Positions 1 to 7,928 of a stretch of DNA of 64,000 bases are shown piece after piece (within the stretch, counting starts at the first letter, position 1; every line of letters begins with the position of its first letter). The stretch spans positions 1 through 64,000 of the forward strand of contig DASZUG010000020.1 of assembly GCA_035547755.1 (NCBI GenBank). The letters are read 5' to 3'. Source of the DNA: Mesorhizobium_L sp035547755. GTDB taxonomy: Bacteria > Pseudomonadota > Alphaproteobacteria > Rhizobiales > Rhizobiaceae. A program made the position numbers and the translations under genes. The notes below the pieces were generated by a model that had not been told where the DNA came from, made no database searches, and saw only the letters and a program-made list of their open reading frames with translations.

Positions 1-47
1 AGCTTCCCAAGCTGCATACGAGGGTTCGATTCCCTTCACCCGCTCCA
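1..47 (+). tRNA. tRNA-Gly(CCC), 3' part only
   Basis: The window opens inside a tRNA gene. Visible are an anticodon arm with loop TTCCCAA (anticodon CCC), a variable region, a T arm with TTCGATT, the 3' acceptor strand CACCCGC and an encoded CCA at 45-47. The sequence closely matches the usual bacterial tRNA-Gly(CCC). The 5' half lies outside the window. Confidence 0.93.
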
Positions 48-98
48 TTTTCTGCCATCCATCGTCGCTTCGCCGCTCATCTTCCCAATGCGGCCGAG

Positions 99-818
99 CT
101 ACGCTGACTCCGCCTCGGGCGTGCACTCCGAACGGAATTCCGGCACGAGCGCGACGACCTCCTCAACCAGCTTCTCATAAGGTCGCCAACCGGTCAGTAG
201 TTTTTCGCCTCCGATCGGTCGCCTGAGGATAAGTGTCGGGAAGCGGCCGATCCCTCTTAAATGCGCATCGGTCATATCCTTTTGGAAGGCGCGCTTCGCG
301 ACTTCGCCATCCATATCGCGCTCCCAACGCACCGCGTCGAAACTGCCGCCTGAGGCTGCCGCAGATTCGGCTGCGATGTCCGAAAGGACTTCGCGCCGCG
401 CGATGTTGAGGCCTTCGATAAACAAGGCGCGGCGCATCCGCTTCAGATAGACGTCGCCGAGGAAGGCCGATTGCAGTTCCGCCGCCTTGAAGGCCAGGCA
501 GGCCGGCCAGGAGGAATCCGGCGGGTCCTCGGTCCAGACGCGGCTTTCGATCCGCACGCCCGTCTGACGTTCGGCCTGCATCCATAGTGGCCCCATCTGC
601 GCCGGCCTGTGGATGGCATTGAGCGGATCCTCATAGCGATCCCAGCGCCTGATCATCCCGCCCATGCGCAGCCGCCAAGCCATGCGGCCGACGAGGGCAC
701 GGCGCAGCCGCGACCATTCCGGCTCGAATGCCCACGACCAGCAGCACAGGGGATCGGTATAGTAGGTGACATGCAAAAGGACGGCAGGGTCTGGCCCCGC
801 CGTCGCCGTTTGATCCAT
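99..818 (-). CDS. DsbA-family thioredoxin-fold protein
   Basis: A 239-aa protein of the DsbA/FrnE type. The N-terminal beta strand HVTYYTDP leads into DPLCCWSW at residues 22-29, the place of the usual DPxCxWC active site, and RFPTLIL near the C terminus supplies the cis-proline loop of the thioredoxin fold. The motif reads C25-C26-W27-S28, so the resolving cysteine of CxxC is replaced by serine. A classical disulfide exchange cycle is therefore doubtful and a role in thiol binding or glutathione-dependent chemistry is possible. No signal peptide is seen, so it is probably cytoplasmic. The start MDQTATAG is chosen because reading further upstream runs through proline/arginine-rich non-conserved sequence toward the catalase gene. 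It lies downstream of the manganese catalase on the same strand, suggesting a shared oxidative-stress context. Confidence 0.78.
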   Translation of the reverse strand: MDQTATAGPDPAVLLHVTYYTDPLCCWSWAFEPEWSRLRRALVGRMAWRLRMGGMIRRWDRYEDPLNAIHRPAQMGPLWMQAERQTGVRIESRVWTEDPPDSSWPACLAFKAAELQSAFLGDVYLKRMRRALFIEGLNIARREVLSDIAAESAAASGGSFDAVRWERDMDGEVAKRAFQKDMTDAHLRGIGRFPTLILRRPIGGEKLLTGWRPYEKLVEEVVALVPEFRSECTPEAESA

Positions 819-886
819 TTCCGCTCGATCGCTCACTTCTGTTGAATGCTTGGCGGGCTGATCAACTCTTCCTGCGGATAGGAAGA

Positions 887-1810
887 CTATTGCGCACCTT
901 TGCCCTTGCCTTTGGTCGTGCTCTTCACTTCTTCGCTGCGCAACTTCGAAAGCTGCTTGTCCAATTCCTTCACATCCTTCTCGCTTTGGCGCGTTCCGAC
1001 AGGCTCGTGCTCGATCTCGCCCATCGTGTCGACGACATGCTGGTAGGGATCGTCGATATATTCCCATTCCTCGCCATCGCCCCACGGCCCCTGGCCTTCG
1101 TTCCAGGGACCGCGCGCATCGGCGCCGTTGGACATGTTGAAATAGGCATGCGTGAAGCGCGGATCGCCTTGCAGCACACCCGGAGGAAAATTCGGCTCGA
1201 TCGTATCGAGTGCGGCTGAAAACATCTGGAAATGCGCGATCTCGCGCGTCATCAGGAAGCGCAGCGTTTCGTGCACATAGGGATCGTCGGTGAATTTCAA
1301 GAGATACTCATAGACGATCTTGGCGCGGCTTTCCGCAGCGATGTCCGACCTCAGATCAACGGTGAGGTCGCCATTGGCATTGACATAGGCGCCTGACCAG
1401 GGCGTGCCCTGGCTGTCCGTGACGGCCGGTCCGCCGCCGGAAAGAACAAGGAACTGCGGATTGGTCAGCGCCTCGTGGATCAGGCTCTCCTTGGCGCTCT
1501 TGCCGTTGAGGGCGGTGATCGGATTGGCTGCCGCGGCATCCTTCAATTCGCCGTTGATGCCTTCGAGCAGCATCGTGATGGTCGCGCCGACGATTTCGAG
1601 ATGGCTGAACTCCTCCGTCGCGATGTCCATCAGGAGATCGTATTTTTCGGGATAGGGTTTCCGGGCGGCGAAGGCCTGAACGAAATATTGCATCGCTGCC
1701 TTAAGCTCGCCATTGCCGCCGCCGAACTGTTCGAGCAGAAGGGCGGCGAATTTCGGGTCGGGCCTGGAAACCCGGGCGTTAAATTGCAGTTCCTTTGCGT
1801 GATAGAACAT
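887..1810 (-). CDS. Manganese catalase (non-haem)
   Basis: A 307-aa dimanganese catalase that disproportionates hydrogen peroxide to water and oxygen in the cytoplasm. The start MFYHAKELQ is typical of the family and is preceded by GGAGGA at good spacing. Expected metal ligands are visible: Glu35, the E-x-x-H pair in TEEFSHLE (residues 65-72), and a second helix pair with Glu in AESRAKI and His in REIAHFQMF. The C-terminal tail is lysine/glutamate rich and ends in KGKGKGAQ, as in many homologues. Its length is normal for the family. It precedes the DsbA-like gene by about 70 nt on the same strand, so the two may be cotranscribed. Confidence 0.93.
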   Translation of the reverse strand: MFYHAKELQFNARVSRPDPKFAALLLEQFGGGNGELKAAMQYFVQAFAARKPYPEKYDLLMDIATEEFSHLEIVGATITMLLEGINGELKDAAAANPITALNGKSAKESLIHEALTNPQFLVLSGGGPAVTDSQGTPWSGAYVNANGDLTVDLRSDIAAESRAKIVYEYLLKFTDDPYVHETLRFLMTREIAHFQMFSAALDTIEPNFPPGVLQGDPRFTHAYFNMSNGADARGPWNEGQGPWGDGEEWEYIDDPYQHVVDTMGEIEHEPVGTRQSEKDVKELDKQLSKLRSEEVKSTTKGKGKGAQ

Positions 1811-2081
1811 CAGCAGGTCCTCCGGGCCTTGTGATTGCAACAATCGTCTGCATGTCCATTGTGTCGTGGCGTGCCCGACGTGGTGGCCCAACCTTGCTTT
1901 GCTTCCGATGTTCCGATCTTTTTTGAACGCGGCTTCGACGATGCGGTGACGACGCCCGTTACGGCAGAACCCGGGGAATTAAGGAGGTCTCAATGGCGGG
2001 GACCGCTATTTGCGAGGGGTGAGGTAAAAGGAGCGCGCCCTTGAACCTTTTCTTCCGAATGCGTATTTGGCGGTCGTTTGA

Positions 2082-2121
2082 GCAATTCCAGCAAAGTGGG
2101 ACCGGTTTTCCGTGGAATTGC
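2082..2121. repeat. GCAATTCC-type intergenic palindrome
   Basis: GCAATTCCA at 2082-2090 is exactly inverted as TGGAATTGC at 2113-2121, around an interior containing GGGACCGGTTTTCC. Short palindromes beginning GCAATTCC and ending GGAATTGC are dispersed in many Hyphomicrobiales genomes. This one lies in the 383-nt gap (1811-2193) between the catalase and the DUF6460 gene, where I see no other gene. Confidence 0.7.
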
Positions 2122-2193
2122 GCAGAGCAAGGAGAAGGAGCATTCCGCCCCCCAAGGAGAGGAACGGAATGCCCGTTGACAGGAGATGATCGA

Positions 2194-2460
2194 TTGAGCG
2201 GTGCTCTTACGCGTTTTCTCGGCGATACGCCGCTTCGCGTGTTCCTCAAGCTCGTGATCGTGTCGTTTCTCGTAGGCGTGCTGATGAACGCCTTCGGCTG
2301 GACGCCCTATGACGTTCTCTTCGAGATCAGGGATTTCTTCCTCCGCCTCGGGAACATGGGCTTCCGCGCCGTCGATCGTTTCGCCGCCTACCTTCTCCTC
2401 GGCGCCGCGATCGTGGTGCCAATCTTCCTCATACTCCGTCTCCTGAGCTACCGCCGCTGA
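2194..2460 (+). CDS. DUF6460 small membrane protein
   Basis: An 88-aa protein resembling the DUF6460 family of alphaproteobacteria. It has a first membrane helix (VFLKLVIVSFLVGVLMN), the segment FGWTPYDVLFEIRDFF, and a second helix (YLLLGAAIVVPIFLIL) ending LRLLSYRR. The start is taken as TTG at 2194, because AGGAGA lies 7 nt upstream and the conserved family sequence begins just after it. The in-frame sequence upstream covers the palindromic repeat and is not protein-like. The function of the family is unknown; it probably sits in the inner membrane. Confidence 0.82.
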   Translation: MSGALTRFLGDTPLRVFLKLVIVSFLVGVLMNAFGWTPYDVLFEIRDFFLRLGNMGFRAVDRFAAYLLLGAAIVVPIFLILRLLSYRR

Positions 2461-2480
2461 ACGGCGAGTGGCATTCCCGT

Positions 2481-3383
2481 TCAGGCGAATTCCTCGGCGA
2501 CCTCGAACAGGATGGAATGGCGTGCGGCCAGTTCCTCGACATCCCTGGAATAGCCGCCCCCGAGGACGCCGCAGACCGGTATGCCGCGGCTTCGGAAGAA
2601 ATCGATCACACGCCTTTCCCTCTGTCTCAACCCGTCGTCGGAAAGCGCCAGCCGGCCAAGCCGGTCATCTTGATGCGGATCGACGCCCGCATTGAAGAAG
2701 ACCAGGTCCGGTCTCGCGCGGGACAGAAGGATCGGCAGGACGGTATTCAGCCGCTCCAGATAGGCTTGATCGCCCTGGCGGTCGGGCAGGCCGATGTCGA
2801 GATCGGAAGCGGCCTTGCGCGCCGGGTAGTTTTTCTCGCCATGCATGGAAAAGGTGAAGACGCGCGGATCGTCGAAGAACATCTCGGCGGTTCCGTCGCC
2901 CTGATGGACGTCGAGATCGACGACAAGGATTTTCTGGACGTCGCCGGAGGAAAGCAGTTCCAATGCAGCGACGCCGACATCATTGAGCGTGCAGAAGCCG
3001 GCGCCGCCGCCAGGGCGTGCGTGATGGCTACCGCCGGCCATGTTGCAGGCTATCCCGTACCGGAGCGCAAGTCGCGCCGCTGCGACGGTGCCGCCACAGG
3101 AAAGCCGGGAACGGTGCGACACCGCCTCGCTGACGGGAAAGCCGATCTCGCGTTCGATATGGGAAGGGACGGAGGCGAGGGTGATCTGCTCCACATAACG
3201 AGGGTCATGTGCGCGGGCGAGCCATTCGAACGACGCATGTTCCGCGATGTGGGAAATGCTTCGCCCCAATAGTCCCTTCCGTTCCAGATGCCCGACGAGC
3301 CTGCTGTATTTTCCCATGGGAAAGCGGTGATGCGCCGGAAAACGCGCGTCGTAATCCGGGTGGTGGACGATGTGGAGCGGCAT
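2481..3383 (-). CDS. Histone deacetylase-family metal-dependent amidohydrolase
   Basis: A 300-aa protein of the arginase/deacetylase fold, like bacterial acetylpolyamine amidohydrolases and HDAC-like proteins. It probably removes acetyl groups from small amines or lysine residues using zinc. Visible signatures are the general-base His pair in GGSHHARPG, the zinc-binding VDLDVHQGDGT, the third metal ligand in NAGVDPHQDD and the late GGGYSRD loop. The start MPLHIVHHPDYD matches family N termini; codons further upstream encode a non-conserved extension into the MATE promoter region. It is transcribed divergently from the MATE exporter. The substrate cannot be told from sequence. Confidence 0.88.
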   Translation of the reverse strand: MPLHIVHHPDYDARFPAHHRFPMGKYSRLVGHLERKGLLGRSISHIAEHASFEWLARAHDPRYVEQITLASVPSHIEREIGFPVSEAVSHRSRLSCGGTVAAARLALRYGIACNMAGGSHHARPGGGAGFCTLNDVGVAALELLSSGDVQKILVVDLDVHQGDGTAEMFFDDPRVFTFSMHGEKNYPARKAASDLDIGLPDRQGDQAYLERLNTVLPILLSRARPDLVFFNAGVDPHQDDRLGRLALSDDGLRQRERRVIDFFRSRGIPVCGVLGGGYSRDVEELAARHSILFEVAEEFA

Positions 3384-3468
3384 GGACGGATAGGGTCCAC
3401 ATCTATATGGGAAAGGCAAGCCATCTGACGGGAAGCGGCATGGCGACGTAGCGTCTGGAACCGCCGAA

Positions 3469-4815
3469 GTGGACAGTGCCGTCATCGAGAGAGAAGCTGC
3501 CCGGCCGTTTGAAGTGACCAACCGTCTGGTCCTCTCGATCGCGCTGCCGATGATGCTTGCCTATGCCTCGACGCCGCTTCTGGGGATCGTGGGTACAGCC
3601 GTCGTCGGCCAGTTCGGAAATGCGGCTCTTCTGGGCGGCCTGGCTGCGGGCGCGACCATCTTCGATGTCGTCTTCAACACCTTCAATTTCCTGCGTTCGG
3701 GAACGACCGGCCTGACGGCGCAGGCCTTCGGCCGCGGTGATCCCGCCGGAGAGCAGGCGGCCTTCTGGCACGCCTTCTCGATCGCCGTCGTCGCGGGGAT
3801 TGCGCTCGCCCTTGCCGCGCCGCTGGTGGCCGTTCTCGGAGGCTGGTTCATGAATGCTGGCGCGGACGTCACTGCGGCAATGACGCTCTATATCCATATC
3901 CGAATGCTCTCCGCGCCTATGGCTCTCATCAACTATTCAGTGCTTGGCTATGTGCTCGGGCGCGGGCAGGCGGGCCTCGGGCTTTTTCTCCAATTCGTGC
4001 TCAACGGCACCAATATGATGCTGTGCATCCTGCTTGGTCTCGAACTTGGCTGGGGTGTGGCTGGTGTCGCCTGGGCGACGGTCATTGGCGAAACGGCGGC
4101 GGCCCTCGTCGGCTTGGGCATCGTGCTGGCCCGCTTTCGCCGCCTGCCGCCGCTGCCGCGGCATCGGCTTCTCGACCGGAACGCGTTCGTCAGGATGCTG
4201 TCGCTCAATCGCGACATCATGATCCGTTCCTTTTCCCTGCTCGGCGCCTTTGCGCTGTTTACCCGGCAAAGCGCCCAACTCGGCACCGCCACACTGGCGG
4301 CCAACGCCGTGCTGATGAATTTTTTCCTGATCGGCGGCTTTTTCCTCGATGGCTTCGCCACGGCTGCGGAACAACTGACGGGCAGGGCGATCGGCTCACG
4401 CTATGAACCCGCCTTCCGCCGCGCCGTGAGGCTGACCATGATCTGGGGTTTCGCGCTTGCGGGAGGAGTGACGGCGTTTTTCCTCGTTTGCGGCGGCAAC
4501 CTGATCGACCTCATCGCTATCGCGCCCGATGTGCGCCTCGACGCCAAGGCCTTTCTGCCGTGGGGGGCGTTCACCGCTATTACTGGCGTCCTTGCCTTTC
4601 AGATGGACGGCGTCTTCATTGGCGCCACATGGTCGCGCGACATGCGCAACATGATGCTGCTCTCTTTCGCCATCTATCTTGCGAGCCTCGTCCCGCTTTC
4701 CCGCATTTTCGGCAATACCGGCGTCTGGGCCGCGCTTCACATTTTCCTCATCGTGCGCGGGCTCAGCCTTCTTTCTGTGCTGCCGACACGCAAGCGCGCT
4801 ATTTTCGGCGGCTGA
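3469..4815 (+). CDS. MATE-family efflux transporter (DinF-like)
   Basis: A 448-aa polytopic protein with about twelve hydrophobic helices in two six-helix halves, typical of MATE cation-coupled drug/metabolite exporters of the inner membrane. The N-terminal half carries SIALPMMLAYASTPLLG and the conserved VVGQFGNAALLGGLAAG. The frame begins with GTG at 3469, and no strong ribosome site is visible. The stop is 13 nt from the convergent pyrD stop. Confidence 0.9.
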   Translation: MDSAVIEREAARPFEVTNRLVLSIALPMMLAYASTPLLGIVGTAVVGQFGNAALLGGLAAGATIFDVVFNTFNFLRSGTTGLTAQAFGRGDPAGEQAAFWHAFSIAVVAGIALALAAPLVAVLGGWFMNAGADVTAAMTLYIHIRMLSAPMALINYSVLGYVLGRGQAGLGLFLQFVLNGTNMMLCILLGLELGWGVAGVAWATVIGETAAALVGLGIVLARFRRLPPLPRHRLLDRNAFVRMLSLNRDIMIRSFSLLGAFALFTRQSAQLGTATLAANAVLMNFFLIGGFFLDGFATAAEQLTGRAIGSRYEPAFRRAVRLTMIWGFALAGGVTAFFLVCGGNLIDLIAIAPDVRLDAKAFLPWGAFTAITGVLAFQMDGVFIGATWSRDMRNMMLLSFAIYLASLVPLSRIFGNTGVWAALHIFLIVRGLSLLSVLPTRKRAIFGG

Positions 4816-4828
4816 AAACGCGACGCGC

Positions 4829-5923
4829 TCAGGCCGGCGGATTTCGGTCTGCCCAGGTGGAAAGATGGCTGTCGCGGATTTCCGTTATGGAGCGGAGCTT
4901 CTCGCCGCGAACGAAACGCCCCATGGCTTCCACGATCCGACCGGGAAGCGAAGGGCCGGCGTAGATCATTCCGGTATAGAGCTGGACGAGATCGGCGCCC
5001 GCTCTGATCTTCTCGATTGCCGTGTCGGTTGAATCGACGCCGCCGACCCCGATGATCGGGAATGTTGGCCCGAGGCGTTTGCGCATGCGCGCCAGCATGA
5101 TCGTCGAGCGTTCGAAAAGCGGCCGGCCCGAGAGGCCACCGGCTTGCTTCGCGTTCGGCAGCGAGGAAACGCTGGCGCGGGAAAGGGTGGTGTTGGAGAT
5201 GATCACGCCGTCGATGCGCTTATCAAGGAGTTCGGTCGCGATGTCGTCGAGTTCCGCTTCGTCGAGATCGGGCGCGATCTTGAGGAACAGCGGAACAGGC
5301 GATCCCTGAGGTGAAGCTTCATTTCGGGCAGCGACGAGCCGGGCAAGCAGTTCGCCAAGGATTTCCCGCGCCTGCATCTTTCGGAGGCCTGGCGTATTGG
5401 GGGACGAGATGTTGACCGTTAGGTATGAGGCGAGGGGGGCGAAGCGTTTCACCCCCTGTTCGTAATCGGCTATGCGGTCCGCGCTGTCCTTGTTGGCGCC
5501 GATATTCACGCCCACAATCCCCTTGCGTCCCCTGCGCGCCGTCAGGCGATCCAGCATGCGCCGATGCCCTTCATTGTTGAAGCCGAGGCGGTTGATGACG
5601 GCGTTCTGTTCCGTAAGGCGAAAGATACGCGGTTTGGGATTGCCTGTCTGGGGCAGCGGCGTGACTGTCCCGATCTCGACGAAGCCGAAGCCGAGGGACA
5701 GAAGGGCGTCCGGCGCCTCGCCGTTTTTGTCGTAGCCGGCGGCCATGCCAAGTGGATTGGGGAAGGAAAGCCCCGCAACTCTTACCTGCAACTCGGGAAT
5801 CTGTCCCGGGCATCGGACAAGCGGCAGACCCATCGCGAGGGCGCGGATCGAAAGTCCGTGCGCTCTTTCGGGATCGAGCGAGAACAAAAACCTTCGCCCG
5901 ACGGCATTGAAGAGGGGACTCAT
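4829..5923 (-). CDS. pyrD: Dihydroorotate dehydrogenase (quinone), class 2
   Basis: A 364-aa FMN enzyme that oxidises dihydroorotate to orotate with quinone as acceptor, step four of pyrimidine synthesis, on the inner face of the cytoplasmic membrane. The N-terminal helical extension (about residues 1-45) used for membrane/quinone binding marks class 2. Visible motifs are AAGYDKNGEAPDALL, NRLGFNNEG, the catalytic-serine segment VNISSPNTPGLR, LKIAPDL, IISNTT and the phosphate-binding IGVGGVDS with GADLVQLYTG. Its ATG overlaps the stop of the upstream DUF952 gene (ATGA), so the two are translationally coupled. Confidence 0.96.
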   Translation of the reverse strand: MSPLFNAVGRRFLFSLDPERAHGLSIRALAMGLPLVRCPGQIPELQVRVAGLSFPNPLGMAAGYDKNGEAPDALLSLGFGFVEIGTVTPLPQTGNPKPRIFRLTEQNAVINRLGFNNEGHRRMLDRLTARRGRKGIVGVNIGANKDSADRIADYEQGVKRFAPLASYLTVNISSPNTPGLRKMQAREILGELLARLVAARNEASPQGSPVPLFLKIAPDLDEAELDDIATELLDKRIDGVIISNTTLSRASVSSLPNAKQAGGLSGRPLFERSTIMLARMRKRLGPTFPIIGVGGVDSTDTAIEKIRAGADLVQLYTGMIYAGPSLPGRIVEAMGRFVRGEKLRSITEIRDSHLSTWADRNPPA

Positions 5924-6264
5924 GCCTCAAGCGCGGGAAACAGATGCGCCCCCGATGCGCCGATAGGCAATGGTTTCACCCATTTCGCGGCTTTCGGATC
6001 GAGGCTGGCATAGAGGTGCGGAAAGAGCGCGCCGCCGCGCGAGATCTCGTAGCGAAGGTCCTGGCCAAGCATCGCGTCATCGAAGGCAACCAGAAGCAGG
6101 CCATCCTGTCCTCGGAAATGCTTGGCGGCCGTTTCCTTGACCTGGTCGGCGGTTGAGAAGTGGATGAAGCCGTCGGCAAGGTCCACGGGCGCACCGCGAA
6201 AGGAGCCGATCCTCTCCGCCTCCCGCCATAATTCCTCGGAGCAGATCTTGTAGATTGTCGTCAT
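5920..6264 (-). CDS. DUF952 family protein
   Basis: A 114-aa protein of the DUF952 family, beginning MTTIYKICSEELW and carrying the conserved DGFIHFSTADQVKETA and LRYEISRGGALFPHLYA segments. The second of two tandem ATGs (6264) is chosen because AAGGA is five bases upstream of it, too close to the first. Its stop overlaps the pyrD start, so it forms an operon with pyrD. The biochemical function is not established; the fold has been compared with ADP-ribosyltransferase-like or NTP-binding proteins, which is not something seen here. Confidence 0.88.
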   Translation of the reverse strand: MTTIYKICSEELWREAERIGSFRGAPVDLADGFIHFSTADQVKETAAKHFRGQDGLLLVAFDDAMLGQDLRYEISRGGALFPHLYASLDPKAAKWVKPLPIGASGAHLFPALEA

Positions 6265-6374
6265 CATGGTCCTTGGATGTCTAATTCCGTGGCTGATTTC
6301 TCTTGGGGAATACCGCAATTCGGGCACAAAACAATGATTCCGTGCGCCGAAGGCACAGGATTAAGGAGGCTTCG

Positions 6375-6812
6375 ATGAGCAAGGTTCCGCTTCTCGCCTG
6401 TATTGTCCTATCGCTGGCGGCCTCCTCCGCCGCTGCTGAGGACAGCGGACGCTATGCCCTGCAGAAATCGCCGAACGGCTATGTCCGGCTCGACCGGCAG
6501 ACCGGAGAGATCGCGATCTGCCAGGAAAATGGCGGTGAACTAGCCTGCCGCGCTGCGGTGGACGAAAAGAAGGCGATGCAGGATGAGATCGACCGATTGG
6601 ACGGCAAGATTGATCGGCTCGAACGTCGCGTCTCCACGCTGGAGAAAGCCGGCGCGGCCGGCTCGACCTCGACTCTCCCTTCCGATGCCGATCTCGACCG
6701 AACCATGAATTTCATGGAGCGCTTCTTCCGCCGGTTCATGGGAATCGTGAAGGAATTCAATCAGAATCCGACCAACTCCGATCAAGGCGGCCAGGGCCCC
6801 GGCCGGACCTGA
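6375..6812 (+). CDS. Exported coiled-coil protein of unknown function
   Basis: A 145-aa protein starting MSKVPLLACIVLSLAASSAAAED, a clear Sec signal peptide cleaved after AAA. A short domain with two cysteines (ICQENGGELACRA) follows, then a heptad-like stretch KAMQDEIDRLDGKIDRLERR (coiled coil, about residues 75-100) and a basic/aromatic helix around MNFMERFFRRFMGIVKEF. AAGGAGG lies 5 nt upstream of the ATG. It is probably periplasmic or envelope attached. Similar proteins occur in Hyphomicrobiales as conserved hypotheticals; I do not recognise a function. Confidence 0.75.
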   Translation: MSKVPLLACIVLSLAASSAAAEDSGRYALQKSPNGYVRLDRQTGEIAICQENGGELACRAAVDEKKAMQDEIDRLDGKIDRLERRVSTLEKAGAAGSTSTLPSDADLDRTMNFMERFFRRFMGIVKEFNQNPTNSDQGGQGPGRT

Positions 6813-6981
6813 ATGGACAGTCACGTCGGGGACGAGGTGGAAGCTATTTCCCGTTCGCGAGGCGATGAAAGTGACGTTGGGAAAACTTGATGATGATTCC
6901 AGCCCTTTTTGTTAGGCTGTGAGGGCCGAATCTCGCCCGATTGGGTGCGAGAATGCCTTGTCATAATTCAGGGAGAGGTCA

Positions 6982-7407
6982 ATGCTGAGGGAATTCCAGG
7001 AATTTATTTCCAAAGGCAATGTGATGGATTTGGCCGTCGGCGTCATCATCGGCGCCGCCTTTGGCCTGATCGTTAAGTCGCTGACCGACGACATCATCAT
7101 GCCGATTGTCGGCGCGATCTTTGGAGGATTCGATTTTTCCAATTATTTCATCCCGTTGGCCCATGGCGTTACCGCGACTTCGCTTGCCGAAGCCAAAAAG
7201 CAGGGCGCCGTTCTTGCCTATGGCAATTTCATCAGCGTGGTCATCAATTTCTTGATTCTCGCCTTTATCATTTTCATGATGGTGAAGGGCGTGAATGCGA
7301 TACGCCGCAAGTTCGAGAAGCCTGCGGCGCCCGCTCCGGACGCGCCGCCTCCCGCCGATGTCAAACTGCTCACCGAAATTCGCGACCTGCTCGCCCAACG
7401 GGCCTGA
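6982..7407 (+). CDS. mscL: Large-conductance mechanosensitive channel MscL
   Basis: A 141-aa inner-membrane channel subunit that forms a pentamer and releases solutes on hypo-osmotic shock. The N-terminal amphipathic helix MLREFQEFISKGNVMDLAVG runs into TM1 (VGVIIGAAFGLIVKSLTDDI), and TM2 is GNFISVVINFLILAFIIFMM, followed by a charged C-terminal helix KLLTEIRDLLAQRA. A GGGAGAGG ribosome site precedes the ATG. Length is normal. Confidence 0.97.
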   Translation: MLREFQEFISKGNVMDLAVGVIIGAAFGLIVKSLTDDIIMPIVGAIFGGFDFSNYFIPLAHGVTATSLAEAKKQGAVLAYGNFISVVINFLILAFIIFMMVKGVNAIRRKFEKPAAPAPDAPPPADVKLLTEIRDLLAQRA

Positions 7408-7453
7408 TTCCTCGATAGCCGGCTTCTATCCGCCGGTGATGTGTAGGCAATGA

Positions 7454-7474
7454 CCGCGGCGTTGCGCGCCGCGG
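7454..7474. terminator. Perfect GC-rich hairpin between mscL and tautomerase
   Basis: CCGCGGCG at 7454-7461 pairs perfectly with CGCCGCGG at 7467-7474 around a 5-nt loop. It lies 47 nt after the mscL stop and 20 nt before the tautomerase start. There is no U tract, so it is a hairpin of terminator or attenuator type rather than a proven terminator. Confidence 0.4.
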
Positions 7475-7493
7475 CACTATCAGGGTTGTCACT

Positions 7494-7880
7494 ATGCCCC
7501 TTGTTCGTATTTCCTTGCGCCGCGGCAAAGCCGCGGATTATCACGCAGCTCTCCGCGACGGCATATACGGCGCGATGCGCGAAACCTTCGCCGTGCCGGA
7601 ACGAGACTGTTTCGTTCTCGTCCACGAGCATGGGGAAGGAACGTTCTTTATCGATCCGGACTATCTGGGCATCCATCGTACGGAGGACGCCGTGATCGTG
7701 CAGATCACCTGCAACGACACCCGGACCGTCGCGCAGAAGAAGGCGCTGTATGCCGCGATCGTGAGGAATTTAGGCAACGCGCCCGGCGTGAAGCCGGGAG
7801 ACGTTTTCATAAACCTCGTCGAAGTCAAGCCCGAGAACTGGTCGTTCGGCAATGGCGAGGCGCCTTACGCCGGGAAATAG
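7494..7880 (+). CDS. Tautomerase-superfamily protein
   Basis: A 128-aa protein beginning MPLVRISLRRGK, so that removal of Met leaves the catalytic amino-terminal proline of the 4-oxalocrotonate tautomerase superfamily. The rest (HEHGEGTFFIDPDYLG, VQITCNDTRTVAQKKALY, KPGDVFINLVEVKPENWSFGNG) fits the longer Tautomerase_2 type, which includes malonate-semialdehyde-decarboxylase-like proteins. It probably acts on a small keto/enol acid in the cytoplasm; the substrate cannot be told. It lies 48 nt before the aminotransferase gene on the same strand. Confidence 0.87.
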   Translation: MPLVRISLRRGKAADYHAALRDGIYGAMRETFAVPERDCFVLVHEHGEGTFFIDPDYLGIHRTEDAVIVQITCNDTRTVAQKKALYAAIVRNLGNAPGVKPGDVFINLVEVKPENWSFGNGEAPYAGK

Positions 7881-7928
7881 CAAGCTCCTTTTCTCCCCCG
7901 CTCATCGCTTGCATAGGCAATAACCGTC

